Positions 44,969 to 53,026 of a DNA stretch of 64,000 nt are shown here, piece after piece; position 1 is the first letter of the stretch, and each line of letters starts with the position of its first letter. The stretch lies in assembly GCA_963739385.1 (NCBI GenBank), contig CAVUAI010000063.1, positions 62,001 through 126,000 of the forward strand, written 5' to 3'. Made by a program: the position numbers and the translations under genes. The notes beneath the pieces are model-generated. The model had not been told where the DNA came from and did not search any database. It saw only the letters and a program-made list of their open reading frames with translations. Source of the stretch: VAZQ01 sp963739385. GTDB taxonomy: Bacteria > Pseudomonadota > Alphaproteobacteria > Rhizobiales > Xanthobacteraceae.

Positions 44969-45727
44969 GTGATCAACGATCCCTCCTTCTACCTGCTGGC
45001 CGCCGTCGCAGTGATCCTGCTCGGCCTCTCGAAGGGCGGCTTCTTCGGGCTGGGGGTGATGGCGCTGCCGCTGATGTCGCTCCTGGTGCCGCCGCTGCAG
45101 GCGGCCGCCATCATCCTGCCCACCGTGCTGGCGCAGGACGCGCTCACGCTGTGGGCCTATCGCGGAGAGTGGAGCGCCTGGAACCTGAAGATCATGATTC
45201 CCAGCATGGCCGCGGGCATCGCCCTGGCGGCGCTGTTCGCGGCGTCGCTGTCCGCCGCCCATGTCCGGCTGGCGATCGGGATCATTGCCGGCGCCTTCGT
45301 GTTGCGGCACTGGCTCGGCAATCGCTTCGATCGCCTGAGTCCGAAGCCCGGCGTCGCCACCGGCATCACCTTCGGCATGATCGGGGGCTTCACCACCATG
45401 CTGGCCAATGCCGGCGGACCGGCCTGGCAGATGCACCTCCTGCCGCAGCGGCTCGACAAGCTCACCTATGTGGGCACGTTCACGATCCTGTTTGCCGCCA
45501 GCAACCTGATGAAGGTTCCGGCCTACGGTGCGCTGGGACAGCTGACGGCGGAAAATCTCACCATCGGCGCAATGCTGCTGCCGCTGGCCGTGATCGCGAA
45601 CTACGCCGGCATCTGGCTGGTGCGGCGAACGCCGACCGAGCTGTTCTTCCGCATCGCCTATGTGCTGATGTTCCTGATATCGGTCGAGCTGATCCGCAGC
45701 GCACTGTCCGAGATGTGGGGGGCCTGA
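44969..45727 (+). CDS. TauE/SafE family sulfite/anion exporter
   Basis: 252 residues from GTG 44969 (INDPSFYLLAAVAVILLGLS). Seven to eight hydrophobic helices with two family repeats: LGLSKGGFFGLGVMALPLMS in the first half and GFTTMLANAGGPAWQMHLLP in the second, the TauE/SafE signatures. It would export small anions such as sulfite or sulfoacetate. It has a close paralogue at 57204. The open frame from 44858 starts in repeat DNA and is not the start. Confidence 0.9.
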   Translation: MINDPSFYLLAAVAVILLGLSKGGFFGLGVMALPLMSLLVPPLQAAAIILPTVLAQDALTLWAYRGEWSAWNLKIMIPSMAAGIALAALFAASLSAAHVRLAIGIIAGAFVLRHWLGNRFDRLSPKPGVATGITFGMIGGFTTMLANAGGPAWQMHLLPQRLDKLTYVGTFTILFAASNLMKVPAYGALGQLTAENLTIGAMLLPLAVIANYAGIWLVRRTPTELFFRIAYVLMFLISVELIRSALSEMWGA

Positions 45728-45874
45728 GACGCGACGCCGCCGCCAGGCTCGAGGTGCCCTGCCGTAGAGCGCTTTGTCGCTTTGCACCCGAAAGCGGACT
45801 CGTTACTCACTTTCGCTGAGTCGCTCATCACCGTCGGTGAAACAGATCGTGGAACAAGTACCGAAGCATAGCAC

Positions 45875-45898
45875 ACTTGGGTCGATGGAGACCCAAGT
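45875..45898. repeat. Perfect hairpin ACTTGGGTC/GACCCAAGT
   Basis: Nine-base arms with a six-base loop (GATGGA), seven bases before the dispersed repeat at 45906. No T run follows on either strand, so it is not a typical terminator. Confidence 0.6.
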
Positions 45899-45905
45899 CA
45901 GGATC

Positions 45906-45999
45906 TGGCACCAAGCCGGCCTCGCGACACGTCTGCTCTGATGTCCGCTTATAGAGGGTAGAGCGGCTTATGCTCGCGCGGAGTTTTTCCGGGCTGACC
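45906..45999. repeat. Dispersed ~95-base repeat, copy A
   Basis: TGGCACCAAGCCGGCCTCGC through CCGGGCTGACC is repeated at 52241-52339 with only a few substitutions and a short insertion. Both copies contain CTGATGTCCGCT followed by ATAGAGGGTAGAGCGG. The second copy lies about 260 bases behind the IS110 transposase gene. Confidence 0.85.
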
Positions 46000-46091
46000 A
46001 GACTCCGACATCGGCCAGAAGCGGGTTTCAGCCCCTATCAAGTCACTCGCTTGAACTGATACGCTACCGGCTGCTGAGTTTTAAGGACGGC

Positions 46092-46115
46092 ATGCGGCGG
46101 ACGCTGCCGCCGCAT
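46092..46115. repeat. GC-rich hairpin ATGCGGCGG/CCGCCGCAT
   Basis: Nine-base perfect arms around a six-base loop. It is about 125 bases upstream of the molybdenum hydroxylase operon and has no T tract. Confidence 0.5.
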
Positions 46116-46239
46116 CAGTGACCGACACTGATCACGCCGGGAGCGGGAGCCAAACGCTCGCCGATCTCTCCCGAGATCCAAGCCTGGATAGTGGCGCACA
46201 CGCAGTACAAGCCGTTCAGGCAATGAAAGGCGCGGCACA

Positions 46240-49017
46240 ATGAGAATTTCGCGACGCGAGTTCGTCAAGTCGGTCACGGCGAGCGGCATTGCTCTCAGCG
46301 TGTCGCGCCTGGCAATCGCCGAGGAGCCCGGATTTGCCGCGCGCGAGACGCTGCCGGGACGGCAAGGCTGGAACCCGGCCGCCACCGGCGCCGGTCGCAT
46401 CGACGGCGTCCCGAAGGTGACCGGAGCCAAGCTCTACGCGTCCGATTTTCGTGGGGCCGATCTCCCGAACTGGCCGCCGGCCACGTCGCACGCCATGCTC
46501 GTCCGGGCTCCGGACGCGACGCACGTTTACGCCGGCATCGATCTTTCGCGCCTGAGCGGTGCGTTGAAGCCTTCGGTGGTCGTTACCGCTGCCGACCTCG
46601 CGCGAATCGGCACACGTGTACCCGGATTCTATGCCGGCGATCTCCTCTGCCCGGTCGGCAAAACGCCGCTCTATCTGGGTCAGCCCGTGGCGTTGCTGAT
46701 CTTCGAGGATTTCGACGCCTTCGATCAGGCGCGGCTCGCCCTGCGCGACGAAGCTGTCCTGAAATTCGGTAAAGAAACCGGCCCCGTCACGATGCCCAAC
46801 TACGGCGCGTTTCGTTTCACGCGCGTGGGTGGTCCGACCCCTGAGGCGCCCGATGTCTACTCGCCGGTCAAGAACGGCTGGGTTAGTCCGGGGCGTTTCG
46901 AGAACACGGGACGCCCGATATGGGCGCGACTCCCGATCCCGACCGGACAAGACTATGCCGAAGCCGCGAGCTATGGCCAAAAGATCCGCGCGGAACTCAC
47001 AGCGAACAATCCGGCACTTTTGGTGCTGGAGCGCGAATTCGAGACGCAGTCGATCGACCCGATGTTTCTCGAGCCGGAAGGCGGCCTTGCCTGGTATGAC
47101 GCCGGTCGCAAGAACCTCGAGCTCGTTGTCGGCGTGCAGTCGCCTTACGAGGCCGCGGAATCGGTCGCCTATCTGCTCGGCAACGCGCGCGTTCCGTTCA
47201 AGCCGGCACACATCAACACCAATTCCGCCTATATGGGCGGCGGATTCGGCGGACGCGACCACACCCCCTTCCCGCTCTATGTCGCGCTGGCAGCGATGTT
47301 CTTCCCAAATCGTTCAGTCCGGCTCGCGAACAACCGCTTCGAGCAGTTTCAATCGGGGATCAAGCGGCACGCCTTCAAGATCCGCACGCGAATAGGGGTC
47401 GATCGGGCGACCGGCAAGATTGTCGGATTCGCCGCTGACCATGCGTTGGATGGCGGAGGCCTCGCCAATTTTTCGGTCAATGTGGCGACCGTCGGCGCCA
47501 ACGCCGCGATCGGCATTTACTATGTCCCGAAAGTCGATGTGACGACGTACGCGTTCCACTCGCGCGGGGTGACCGCGGGTTCGATGCGCGGTTACGGAAC
47601 CCTGCAGACGATGACCGCGCTCGAAGTGATGGTCGATGAGATTTGCACGGCACTGCCGCTCGATCCAATCGAGTTCCGGCGCCGCAATGCGCTGGCGACC
47701 GGCGGCCGGACCATGGCGGGAAACCCCTACATCGTGTCGGTCCGCACCCCGGAGATCCTCGATAAGTTGGAGAAGCATCCGATTTGGAAGCAGCGCGCCG
47801 AGGAGAAGGCGCGCGGACAGCAGGCCGAAATTCTTGTCGGTACCGGCGTCGCGTGCGCCACCAAGGACTACGGCACCGGAGGGGACGGTTGCGTGGCATC
47901 CGTCGAAATCGCTCCCGATGGCCGGATCACGATCCGTTGTGACGCCGCCGAAATGGGCACCGGCATTGGGACAGCGGCGGCCAACCGGGTCGCAGCGCAT
48001 CTGGGTGCCGTCGCGGACGAAATCGCGCTCGCGCAAGTCGACACATTCGGCCCGCTGGCGCTCGTGACCTCCGGCAACTCCTACACCATCAATCAGAAGA
48101 CGCAGGACGCGGCGGCGCGCAATCCGCGCTGGGTGCCTGCGATCAGTACAGCGACCACCGCCTCGATCGGCGCGCATGTCGGAACACATCCGGCAGCCGA
48201 AGCCGCGCGCGTCGTGTTCCGCTTCGGTCTCTGGCCTGCAGCGCTCGAATTGTGGGGCCTCGCGCCGAGCGATCCCAAGGCCAACGAATGGAAGACGGCG
48301 AGGTGGAAAGACGGGCAACTGGTCATGCCGGGACTGGCGCCACTGCCCTTGCCGGCGGTCGCGGCAAGAGCGCATGCGCGCAAAGGCGTGACCGGGGCGA
48401 TGGCGCATGGCTTCAATCGCTGGGCATGGTCGCAAGCGACCTTCGTCGTGGCCGGACAGGCGTGGACGGCCGACATCGATGCCCTGGCCGTGCGCCGTGG
48501 CGCGGGCAAATTTGTTCGCATCGATCGTTCCAACGTGAAGTTTCCGCCGACCGACTTCAACCGCATCGGAACCAGCTATACGTCGATGTGCGGCACGGTG
48601 GTCCGCATCGAGATCGATCGCGGAACCGGCGCGCTGCGAATCGCAAAAGCATACAGCGTGCTGGAATGCGGTCAGGCGTTGGTCCCGGAGGTCGTGATCG
48701 GACAGGCGCAGGGCGGCTTCGCAATGGGCGTTGGCTATACGTTGATCGAGACGCTGCCGCTTTACGAGGACGGACCCGGCAACGGCAAATGGAACCTCGG
48801 TCAATACCTCGTTGCGCGCGGCTCCGACCTGCCGCTCAACGGGCTCGAGGTTGAGATATTGCCACCCGTTGATCCCGACGAGCGGCCGAAGGGCATGGCC
48901 GAAGTCGTGATGATTCCCGTGGTCCCGGCGCTGCTCAACGCCATTTACGATGCCACCGGTCACCGCTTCCAATCGTTGCCGGTGACCCAGGCCATGATCA
49001 AGGGAGCACTCAAGTGA
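46240..49017 (+). CDS. Xanthine dehydrogenase-family molybdopterin subunit (IorB-like)
   Basis: 925 residues. A twin-arginine signal (ISRREFVKSVTASGIALSVS) shows folded export to the periplasm. The molybdopterin-binding domains follow: DGVPKVTGAKLYASDF, YMGGGFGGRDHTPFP, RAYGTLQ-like GSMRGYGTLQTMTALEVMVD, AEMGTGIGTAAANRVA and the end KGMAEVVMIPVVPALLNAIY, where the glutamate in GMAEV occupies the catalytic position. The split large-subunit form resembles isoquinoline 1-oxidoreductase and nicotinate-type hydroxylases. Next genes encode the 2Fe-2S subunit (4-base overlap) and a cytochrome c. Confidence 0.92.
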   Translation: MRISRREFVKSVTASGIALSVSRLAIAEEPGFAARETLPGRQGWNPAATGAGRIDGVPKVTGAKLYASDFRGADLPNWPPATSHAMLVRAPDATHVYAGIDLSRLSGALKPSVVVTAADLARIGTRVPGFYAGDLLCPVGKTPLYLGQPVALLIFEDFDAFDQARLALRDEAVLKFGKETGPVTMPNYGAFRFTRVGGPTPEAPDVYSPVKNGWVSPGRFENTGRPIWARLPIPTGQDYAEAASYGQKIRAELTANNPALLVLEREFETQSIDPMFLEPEGGLAWYDAGRKNLELVVGVQSPYEAAESVAYLLGNARVPFKPAHINTNSAYMGGGFGGRDHTPFPLYVALAAMFFPNRSVRLANNRFEQFQSGIKRHAFKIRTRIGVDRATGKIVGFAADHALDGGGLANFSVNVATVGANAAIGIYYVPKVDVTTYAFHSRGVTAGSMRGYGTLQTMTALEVMVDEICTALPLDPIEFRRRNALATGGRTMAGNPYIVSVRTPEILDKLEKHPIWKQRAEEKARGQQAEILVGTGVACATKDYGTGGDGCVASVEIAPDGRITIRCDAAEMGTGIGTAAANRVAAHLGAVADEIALAQVDTFGPLALVTSGNSYTINQKTQDAAARNPRWVPAISTATTASIGAHVGTHPAAEAARVVFRFGLWPAALELWGLAPSDPKANEWKTARWKDGQLVMPGLAPLPLPAVAARAHARKGVTGAMAHGFNRWAWSQATFVVAGQAWTADIDALAVRRGAGKFVRIDRSNVKFPPTDFNRIGTSYTSMCGTVVRIEIDRGTGALRIAKAYSVLECGQALVPEVVIGQAQGGFAMGVGYTLIETLPLYEDGPGNGKWNLGQYLVARGSDLPLNGLEVEILPPVDPDERPKGMAEVVMIPVVPALLNAIYDATGHRFQSLPVTQAMIKGALK

Positions 49018-49529
49018 CGAAGCTGTCCGTCACGATCAATGGTCGCGCTTACGGCCCGAGGGACGTGCGCGACGAATTGTCGATGAATGATTTCCTGCGC
49101 GAGTATCTCGGGATGACCGGCACCAAGTTCGGCTGCGGCGCCGCGCAGTGCCTGAGTTGCGCGGTCATCGTCGATGATCCAGACGGGACCAGCTACACCA
49201 GCCCCACCTGCGTGGTTCCGGCGGCAAGCTTTGACGGCAAGTCGATCCGCACGGTGGAAGGCCATGCGAAGAACGGCGAGCTTTCCGTTCTGCAGAAGGC
49301 GTTCATCACGCATTTTGCATTCCAATGCGGCTACTGTACTGCCGGTTTCCTGAACGAGAGCCAGGTTCTGCTCGAACGTCTGGCGAAGAAGCCGGTAGCG
49401 CGGGCCGATCTTGAGAAGACCATTGCCGAGGCGCTCGACGGCCACCTGTGCCGCTGCACCGGTTACATCAAATACCACGAGGCCGTACGCGACGTGATCC
49501 TGGCGGATCCGGGACGCTATCTGTCTTAG
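49014..49529 (+). CDS. 2Fe-2S subunit of molybdenum hydroxylase (IorA-like)
   Basis: 171 residues with two 2Fe-2S clusters: plant-type CGAAQCLSC in the N-terminal half, and the helical cluster CGYCTAGF and CRCTGYIKYHEAV in the C-terminal half. Here the first cluster reads GAAQCLSC where most members have GxGxCGAC, a small variation. It passes electrons from the molybdenum subunit. It starts four bases inside the stop of the large-subunit gene, so the two are coupled. The small subunit has no signal and should be co-exported with the Tat-bearing large one. Confidence 0.94.
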   Translation: MTKLSVTINGRAYGPRDVRDELSMNDFLREYLGMTGTKFGCGAAQCLSCAVIVDDPDGTSYTSPTCVVPAASFDGKSIRTVEGHAKNGELSVLQKAFITHFAFQCGYCTAGFLNESQVLLERLAKKPVARADLEKTIAEALDGHLCRCTGYIKYHEAVRDVILADPGRYLS

Positions 49530-49616
49530 TCTTTGCAGCTTGCACCGATCGTGCGCGGCGATCGCGTCTCGCAGCGCCGGAGTCGAGAGGACGCTGAGCT
49601 CAGGAGGCAGCCGGGA

Positions 49617-50231
49617 ATGCAATTCGACTTACGGGTTCAGCTCTTCGCTGCGGTCGTGGCTTTGCCGGCGAGCGTGCTGGCGGCGTACGCCGTTTCCGAC
49701 GGCCCGTCGGATCGTCTCGCGAGCGTCGAAAGCTTTTCATCCATCGGCGACACGGCGGCCCGGTCGGCGGCAATATTCACAGAACTGGGCAAGGTGCTGA
49801 CGCATCCGCGCTGTCTGAACTGTCATCCCGCCGGGGATCGTCCGCGTCAGGGTGACGTGAGCCGGCCCCACCAGCCGCCGGTCGAGCGTGGAGCCGATGG
49901 ATTTGGGCTCCCGGCCCTACGCTGTCCAATCTGCCATCAGGGCGCCAACTTCGACCCCGCCGGCGTGCCGGGCAACCCGATCTGGCATCTGGCACCGCGA
50001 GAGATGGCGTGGGAAGGCAAGACGCTCGGTGAGATCTGCGCTCAGATCAAGGACCCCGCGCGCAACGGAAACCGATCTGTCGACGCGCTCGTTGAGCATA
50101 TCGGCGAAGACCATCTGGTCGGCTGGGCCTGGGCGCCCGGATACGGCCGGCGACCCGCCCCCGGCACGCAGAAGGAAGCGGGCGCGCTCGTCGAGGCGTG
50201 GGTGAAAACCGGGGCGGTATGTCCGAACTAG
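49617..50231 (+). CDS. Diheme c-type cytochrome, electron acceptor for the hydroxylase
   Basis: 204 residues from ATG 49617 (AGGAGG 9 bases upstream). Signal peptide about residues 1-23 (LFAAVVALPASVLAAYAV), then two heme-binding CxxCH motifs: CLNCH (about residue 65) and CPICH (about residue 103). It is the third gene of the molybdenum hydroxylase operon, suggesting that electrons leave the 2Fe-2S subunit to this cytochrome and on to the respiratory chain. Such a companion is known for isoquinoline-type and related oxidoreductases. Confidence 0.88.
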   Translation: MQFDLRVQLFAAVVALPASVLAAYAVSDGPSDRLASVESFSSIGDTAARSAAIFTELGKVLTHPRCLNCHPAGDRPRQGDVSRPHQPPVERGADGFGLPALRCPICHQGANFDPAGVPGNPIWHLAPREMAWEGKTLGEICAQIKDPARNGNRSVDALVEHIGEDHLVGWAWAPGYGRRPAPGTQKEAGALVEAWVKTGAVCPN

Positions 50232-50247
50232 AAGCGAGCACTAAGGC

Positions 50248-50289
50248 ATGATCCCGAAAAGTTGCAGACTTTTCGGATCAGATCATGCG
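50248..50289. repeat. Palindromic extragenic element
   Basis: GCATGATC and CCGAAAAGT on the left match ACTTTTCGG and GATCATGC on the right, around a five-base centre. A second stretch just after (50307-50343, GAGCGAAATCACGATTCAAC then ACGATTTCGCT) belongs to the same kind of element, frequent in Rhizobiales intergenic DNA (recalled from family experience). It lies between the cytochrome gene and DUF2237. Confidence 0.75.
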
Positions 50290-50422
50290 ACCGAACAAAT
50301 ACTTGGAGCGAAATCACGATTCAACCTGAAACGATTTCGCTGCCGAAAATTTTGACGAGGCCACATAGGCGTCGGCATGACGGCGAGCAGTCGGTCGACG
50401 ACAACGTTACGCGGAGACAGCA

Positions 50423-50830
50423 ATGCTGAGGGACGACAGCGGTAATGGAGCCGGTCGGCCGAACACACCGCGTAACGTGCTCGGTGACCGGCTTGAACTC
50501 TGCTCGATAAACCCCATGACGGGCTTCTTTCGAGACGGCTGCTGCGACACTGGACGAGAGGACGTCGGTAGCCACACGATCTGCGCCGTCATGACCGCCG
50601 GGTTTCTCGAGTTTTCCAAATCCAGCGGCAACGACCTTTCGACACCGGTGCCAGAATTCGGCTTTCGCGGCCTGAAACCCGGCGACCGTTGGTGCCTCTG
50701 TGCACCGCGTTGGCAAGAAGCACTTGAGGCCGGCCAAGCTCCCCGCGTGGTCTTGCGCGCCACTCACGAAGGCGCTCTCGACCATTGCTCGCTCGCAGAT
50801 CTCAAACGATTCGCGGTGGACTTATCCTGA
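50423..50830 (+). CDS. DUF2237 family protein
   Basis: 135 residues from ATG 50423 behind GGAGACAGCA. It carries the DUF2237 signature almost intact: NVLGDRLELCSINPMTGFFR, DGCCDTGREDVGSHTICAVM, TAGFLEFSKSSGNDLSTPVP, EFGFRGLKPGDRWCLCAPRW and VVLRATHEGALDHCSL. The family is widespread, of unknown function, with conserved cysteines in DGCCxTG and WCLC that could bind metal or be redox active. The transposase gene follows, so it may be the border of an inserted region. Confidence 0.88.
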   Translation: MLRDDSGNGAGRPNTPRNVLGDRLELCSINPMTGFFRDGCCDTGREDVGSHTICAVMTAGFLEFSKSSGNDLSTPVPEFGFRGLKPGDRWCLCAPRWQEALEAGQAPRVVLRATHEGALDHCSLADLKRFAVDLS

Positions 50831-50872
50831 CTTCCGTTGCCGTGTCCCATGTCGGCTTCTGATGCTGTGGAC

Positions 50873-50941
50873 GGCTCCTCCACCGGCACGTGAGTTCCAC
50901 GGATGTGGGCGCTGTTAAGGCTCCCACGATTCGGAGGAGCC
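50873..50941 (+). promoter_or_regulatory. Inverted repeat that can hide the transposase ribosome binding site
   Basis: GGCTCCTCC (50873-50881) is the exact complement of GGAGGAGCC (50933-50941), which contains the Shine-Dalgarno sequence five bases before the transposase ATG. A smaller stem, GTGGG/CCCAC (50905-50909 with 50923-50927), nests inside. Pairing in the mRNA would mask the ribosome binding site and keep transposase translation low. Confidence 0.6.
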
Positions 50942-50945
50942 AGTT

Positions 50946-51977
50946 ATGCAAACGGTCACGACAATCGATCTCGACATCGCCAAGTCTGTCTTTCAAGTGC
51001 ACGGCGTTGATGCTGCCGGGCAAGTGGTCGTCCGCCGTCAGTTGAAGCGTCGCTATGTCCTGGCGTTCTTCGAGAAGCTGCCACCCTGCCTAATCGGCAT
51101 CGAGGCTTGCGCCTCATCGCATCATTGGTCGCGCGAGCTGCAGGCGCTCGGGCACAAGGTGCGCCTGATGCCTGCGGCCTACGTGAGGCCCTACGTCAAG
51201 CGCCAGAAGAATGATGCCGCTGACGCCGAGGCCATTTGCGAAGCAGTCACCAGGGCAAACATGCGGTTTGTCGAGACCAAGACGCCCGAGCAGCAGAGCT
51301 GCCTGATGCTCCATCGCACGCGCCATCTATTCATCCGCCAGCAGACCGCGGTGATCAATGCGATCCGTGCCCATCTTGCCGAGTTCGGGATCGTCGCGCC
51401 GGTCGGTCGCAATGGTGTTGAGGAACTACTCGGGGTCGTTGCTGACGCAAGTGACAAGCGGTTGCCGGAAATTGCGCGCGCCTGCCTCGCCGCGCTCGGC
51501 GCCCAGCTGCGGATGCTCAAGGCGCAGATCCTGGAGTTCGACCGCATGATCAACGCCTGGCACCGATCCAACGAGACGAGCAAGCGGCTCGATGAGATTC
51601 CTGGTGTCGGTCCGGCGCTGGCCACGGCTCTGGTCGCCAGCGTTGCTGATCCGAGGGCGTTCCGATCAGGAAGAGACTTCTCGGCCTGGATCGGGCTTGT
51701 GCCGAAGCAACACTCGAGCGGCGGCAAGGACAAGCTCGGCGGTATCAGCAAGCAAGGCGATCGATACCTGCGTAGTCTGTTCACCGCCGGCGCGCTGGCC
51801 GTGATCCGTTACGCCAAAATCCACGGCGCCAAGCACCGGCCCTGGCTCACGGCATTGTTAGCGCGGCGGCCGACGAAGGTCGCTGCCGTCGCGCTTGCCA
51901 ACAAGATCGCCAGAATGGCTTGGGCCCTGATGGCCAGGGGCGAGCGATACAAGGAACCCGTCGCACTCGCGGCGTAA
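50946..51977 (+). CDS. IS110-family transposase
   Basis: 343 residues with the DEDD-type N-terminal domain of IS110 (TIDLDIAKSVFQVHGVDAAG, IGIEACASSHHWSRELQALG, KNDAADAEAICEAVTR) and the C-terminal Tnp20-like helix-hairpin-helix domain (IPGVGPALATALVASV, AWIGLVPKQHSSGGKDKLGG, ISKQGDRYLRSLFTAGALAV). It looks intact. IS110 elements lack normal terminal inverted repeats, and I could not fix the element ends: a sensible range is roughly 50,830 to 52,230. Transposase-catalysed site-specific insertion is the family activity. Confidence 0.93.
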   Translation: MQTVTTIDLDIAKSVFQVHGVDAAGQVVVRRQLKRRYVLAFFEKLPPCLIGIEACASSHHWSRELQALGHKVRLMPAAYVRPYVKRQKNDAADAEAICEAVTRANMRFVETKTPEQQSCLMLHRTRHLFIRQQTAVINAIRAHLAEFGIVAPVGRNGVEELLGVVADASDKRLPEIARACLAALGAQLRMLKAQILEFDRMINAWHRSNETSKRLDEIPGVGPALATALVASVADPRAFRSGRDFSAWIGLVPKQHSSGGKDKLGGISKQGDRYLRSLFTAGALAVIRYAKIHGAKHRPWLTALLARRPTKVAAVALANKIARMAWALMARGERYKEPVALAA

Positions 51978-52240
51978 TAGAGATCGCGCTGGGAATCATC
52001 CGGCGTGATGTGAAGGTTGGGAGGGCGAACAGCACGTAATGCAGAGCCGGTCGATCCGGCGATCAGGACAACCCACATGTGCCAGTGCATTGTCGAATGC
52101 GGGCTTTTGACCGGGACCTGATCCGCGGAGGGCATTATGGCCAGCGGTCATGTGAACCGCACTAACAGGCCGAACACATGGCTGCACCGACTAGCGACGC
52201 GCCGTGAAGATTTCCTTGCCAACTCGGAGCCGTCCACACA

Positions 52241-52339
52241 TGGCACCAAGCCGGCCTCGCGACACGTCTGCGCTGATGTCCGCTCATAGAGGGTAGAGCG
52301 GAAATCTTATGCTCGCGCGGAGTTCTTCCGGGTCTGACC
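52241..52339. repeat. Dispersed ~95-base repeat, copy B
   Basis: Same element as 45906-45999: TGGCACCAAGCCGGCCTCGC, CTGATGTCCGCTCATAGAGG, GCTCGCGCGGAGTT, CGGGTCTGACC. It differs by a few substitutions and short insertions, including AAAT after GAGCGG. Confidence 0.85.
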
Positions 52340-52399
52340 CACAACGGACCTCGGGTCTGAGGGCGGCTGACCTGAGTTCGGAGATGCCGGCAGCAGCTC

Positions 52400-52430
52400 G
52401 ATTCAGAACATTTCAGGACTGCCCCAAGGA
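52400..52430. repeat. 31-base repeat upstream of substrate-binding genes, copy 1
   Basis: GATTCAGAACATTTCAGGAC then TGCCCCAAGGA; 29 of 31 bases match 58294-58324. Each copy lies upstream of a block of PF04392 genes (about 630 and 105 bases before the start codon). Confidence 0.8.
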
Positions 52431-52534
52431 TTTTCCGCACCAAACGTCGGCATGCTCGATCGCGACTTGCTCACAGTCCAATGACGGCTCCTGGTCGTCA
52501 TTTCTCGACGCCGGGCCAAGCGGAGGAAGGTCCG

Positions 52535-52969
52535 ATGCCGTTTTGCATTTCGTACCCACCCGCCACACGCGCTCGGCGGACGTGCGTGATGGGCGCATCC
52601 ATATTGGCGCTCGCGATCTCCATCCCGCGTCCGGACATCGCCCTTGCACATAGCGATTGGCCCGATGGACCGCATAAGCACTGGTTTGAAACGCTCCAGC
52701 GTCCCGACAACCATTTGCAACCTTCTCGACAGCTCGATCCGAAATCGCTGTTCTGCTGCGGCGCCGCCGACGTTGTCAAAACGAAGTTCAAGGTCGAAAA
52801 TGGCGGCGGTCGACATCCGGAGGATGTCTGGTATGCTTGGCTGAACGGCGAGTGGACCAGGGTTCCTCCCGAGAAGATCGTTCAAGACCACGCTCCGGAC
52901 GGCGAGGCTCACCTGTTCGTGCTGGCCGGCACCATCCAGTGCTTCGTGCGCCCGAAGGGCGGCATGTAA
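52535..52969 (+). CDS. Secreted protein with CC motif, unknown function
   Basis: 144 residues from ATG 52535, with CGGAGGAAGGTCCG upstream. A signal-like stretch (TCVMGASILALAISIPRPDI) precedes a mature part with SLFCCGAADVVKTKFKVENG, YAWLNGEWTRVPPEKIVQDH and LFVLAGTIQCFVRPKGGM. The paired cysteines and the W-x-PPEKI pattern resemble a family of small periplasmic proteins common in Bradyrhizobium, function unknown. It precedes the lone substrate-binding gene. Confidence 0.7.
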   Translation: MPFCISYPPATRARRTCVMGASILALAISIPRPDIALAHSDWPDGPHKHWFETLQRPDNHLQPSRQLDPKSLFCCGAADVVKTKFKVENGGGRHPEDVWYAWLNGEWTRVPPEKIVQDHAPDGEAHLFVLAGTIQCFVRPKGGM

Positions 52970-53026
52970 TCGCATCGCGTCCGAGCGTGCAGCGCCTCTC
53001 TCATGAGAGTGGGCCGCGTGATTGGG

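Larger units (their letters stand above)
45728..46239. other. Repeat-rich intergenic stretch
   Basis: 512 bases without a gene. It holds a perfect hairpin (45875-45898), a dispersed repeat shared with 52241-52339 (45906-45999) and another hairpin (46092-46115). The promoter of the molybdenum hydroxylase operon should lie near its right end. Confidence 0.6.
51978..52534. other. Non-coding stretch behind the transposase
   Basis: 557 bases. The first ~250 may be the right-hand end of the IS110 element. The rest holds copy B of the dispersed repeat (52241-52339) and a 31-base repeat (52400-52430). No gene is supported; the small frames lack family features. Confidence 0.55.

Noticed and set aside
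47314..48972. 552-codon minus-strand frame
   Set aside because: Shadow of the Mo-hydroxylase large subunit.
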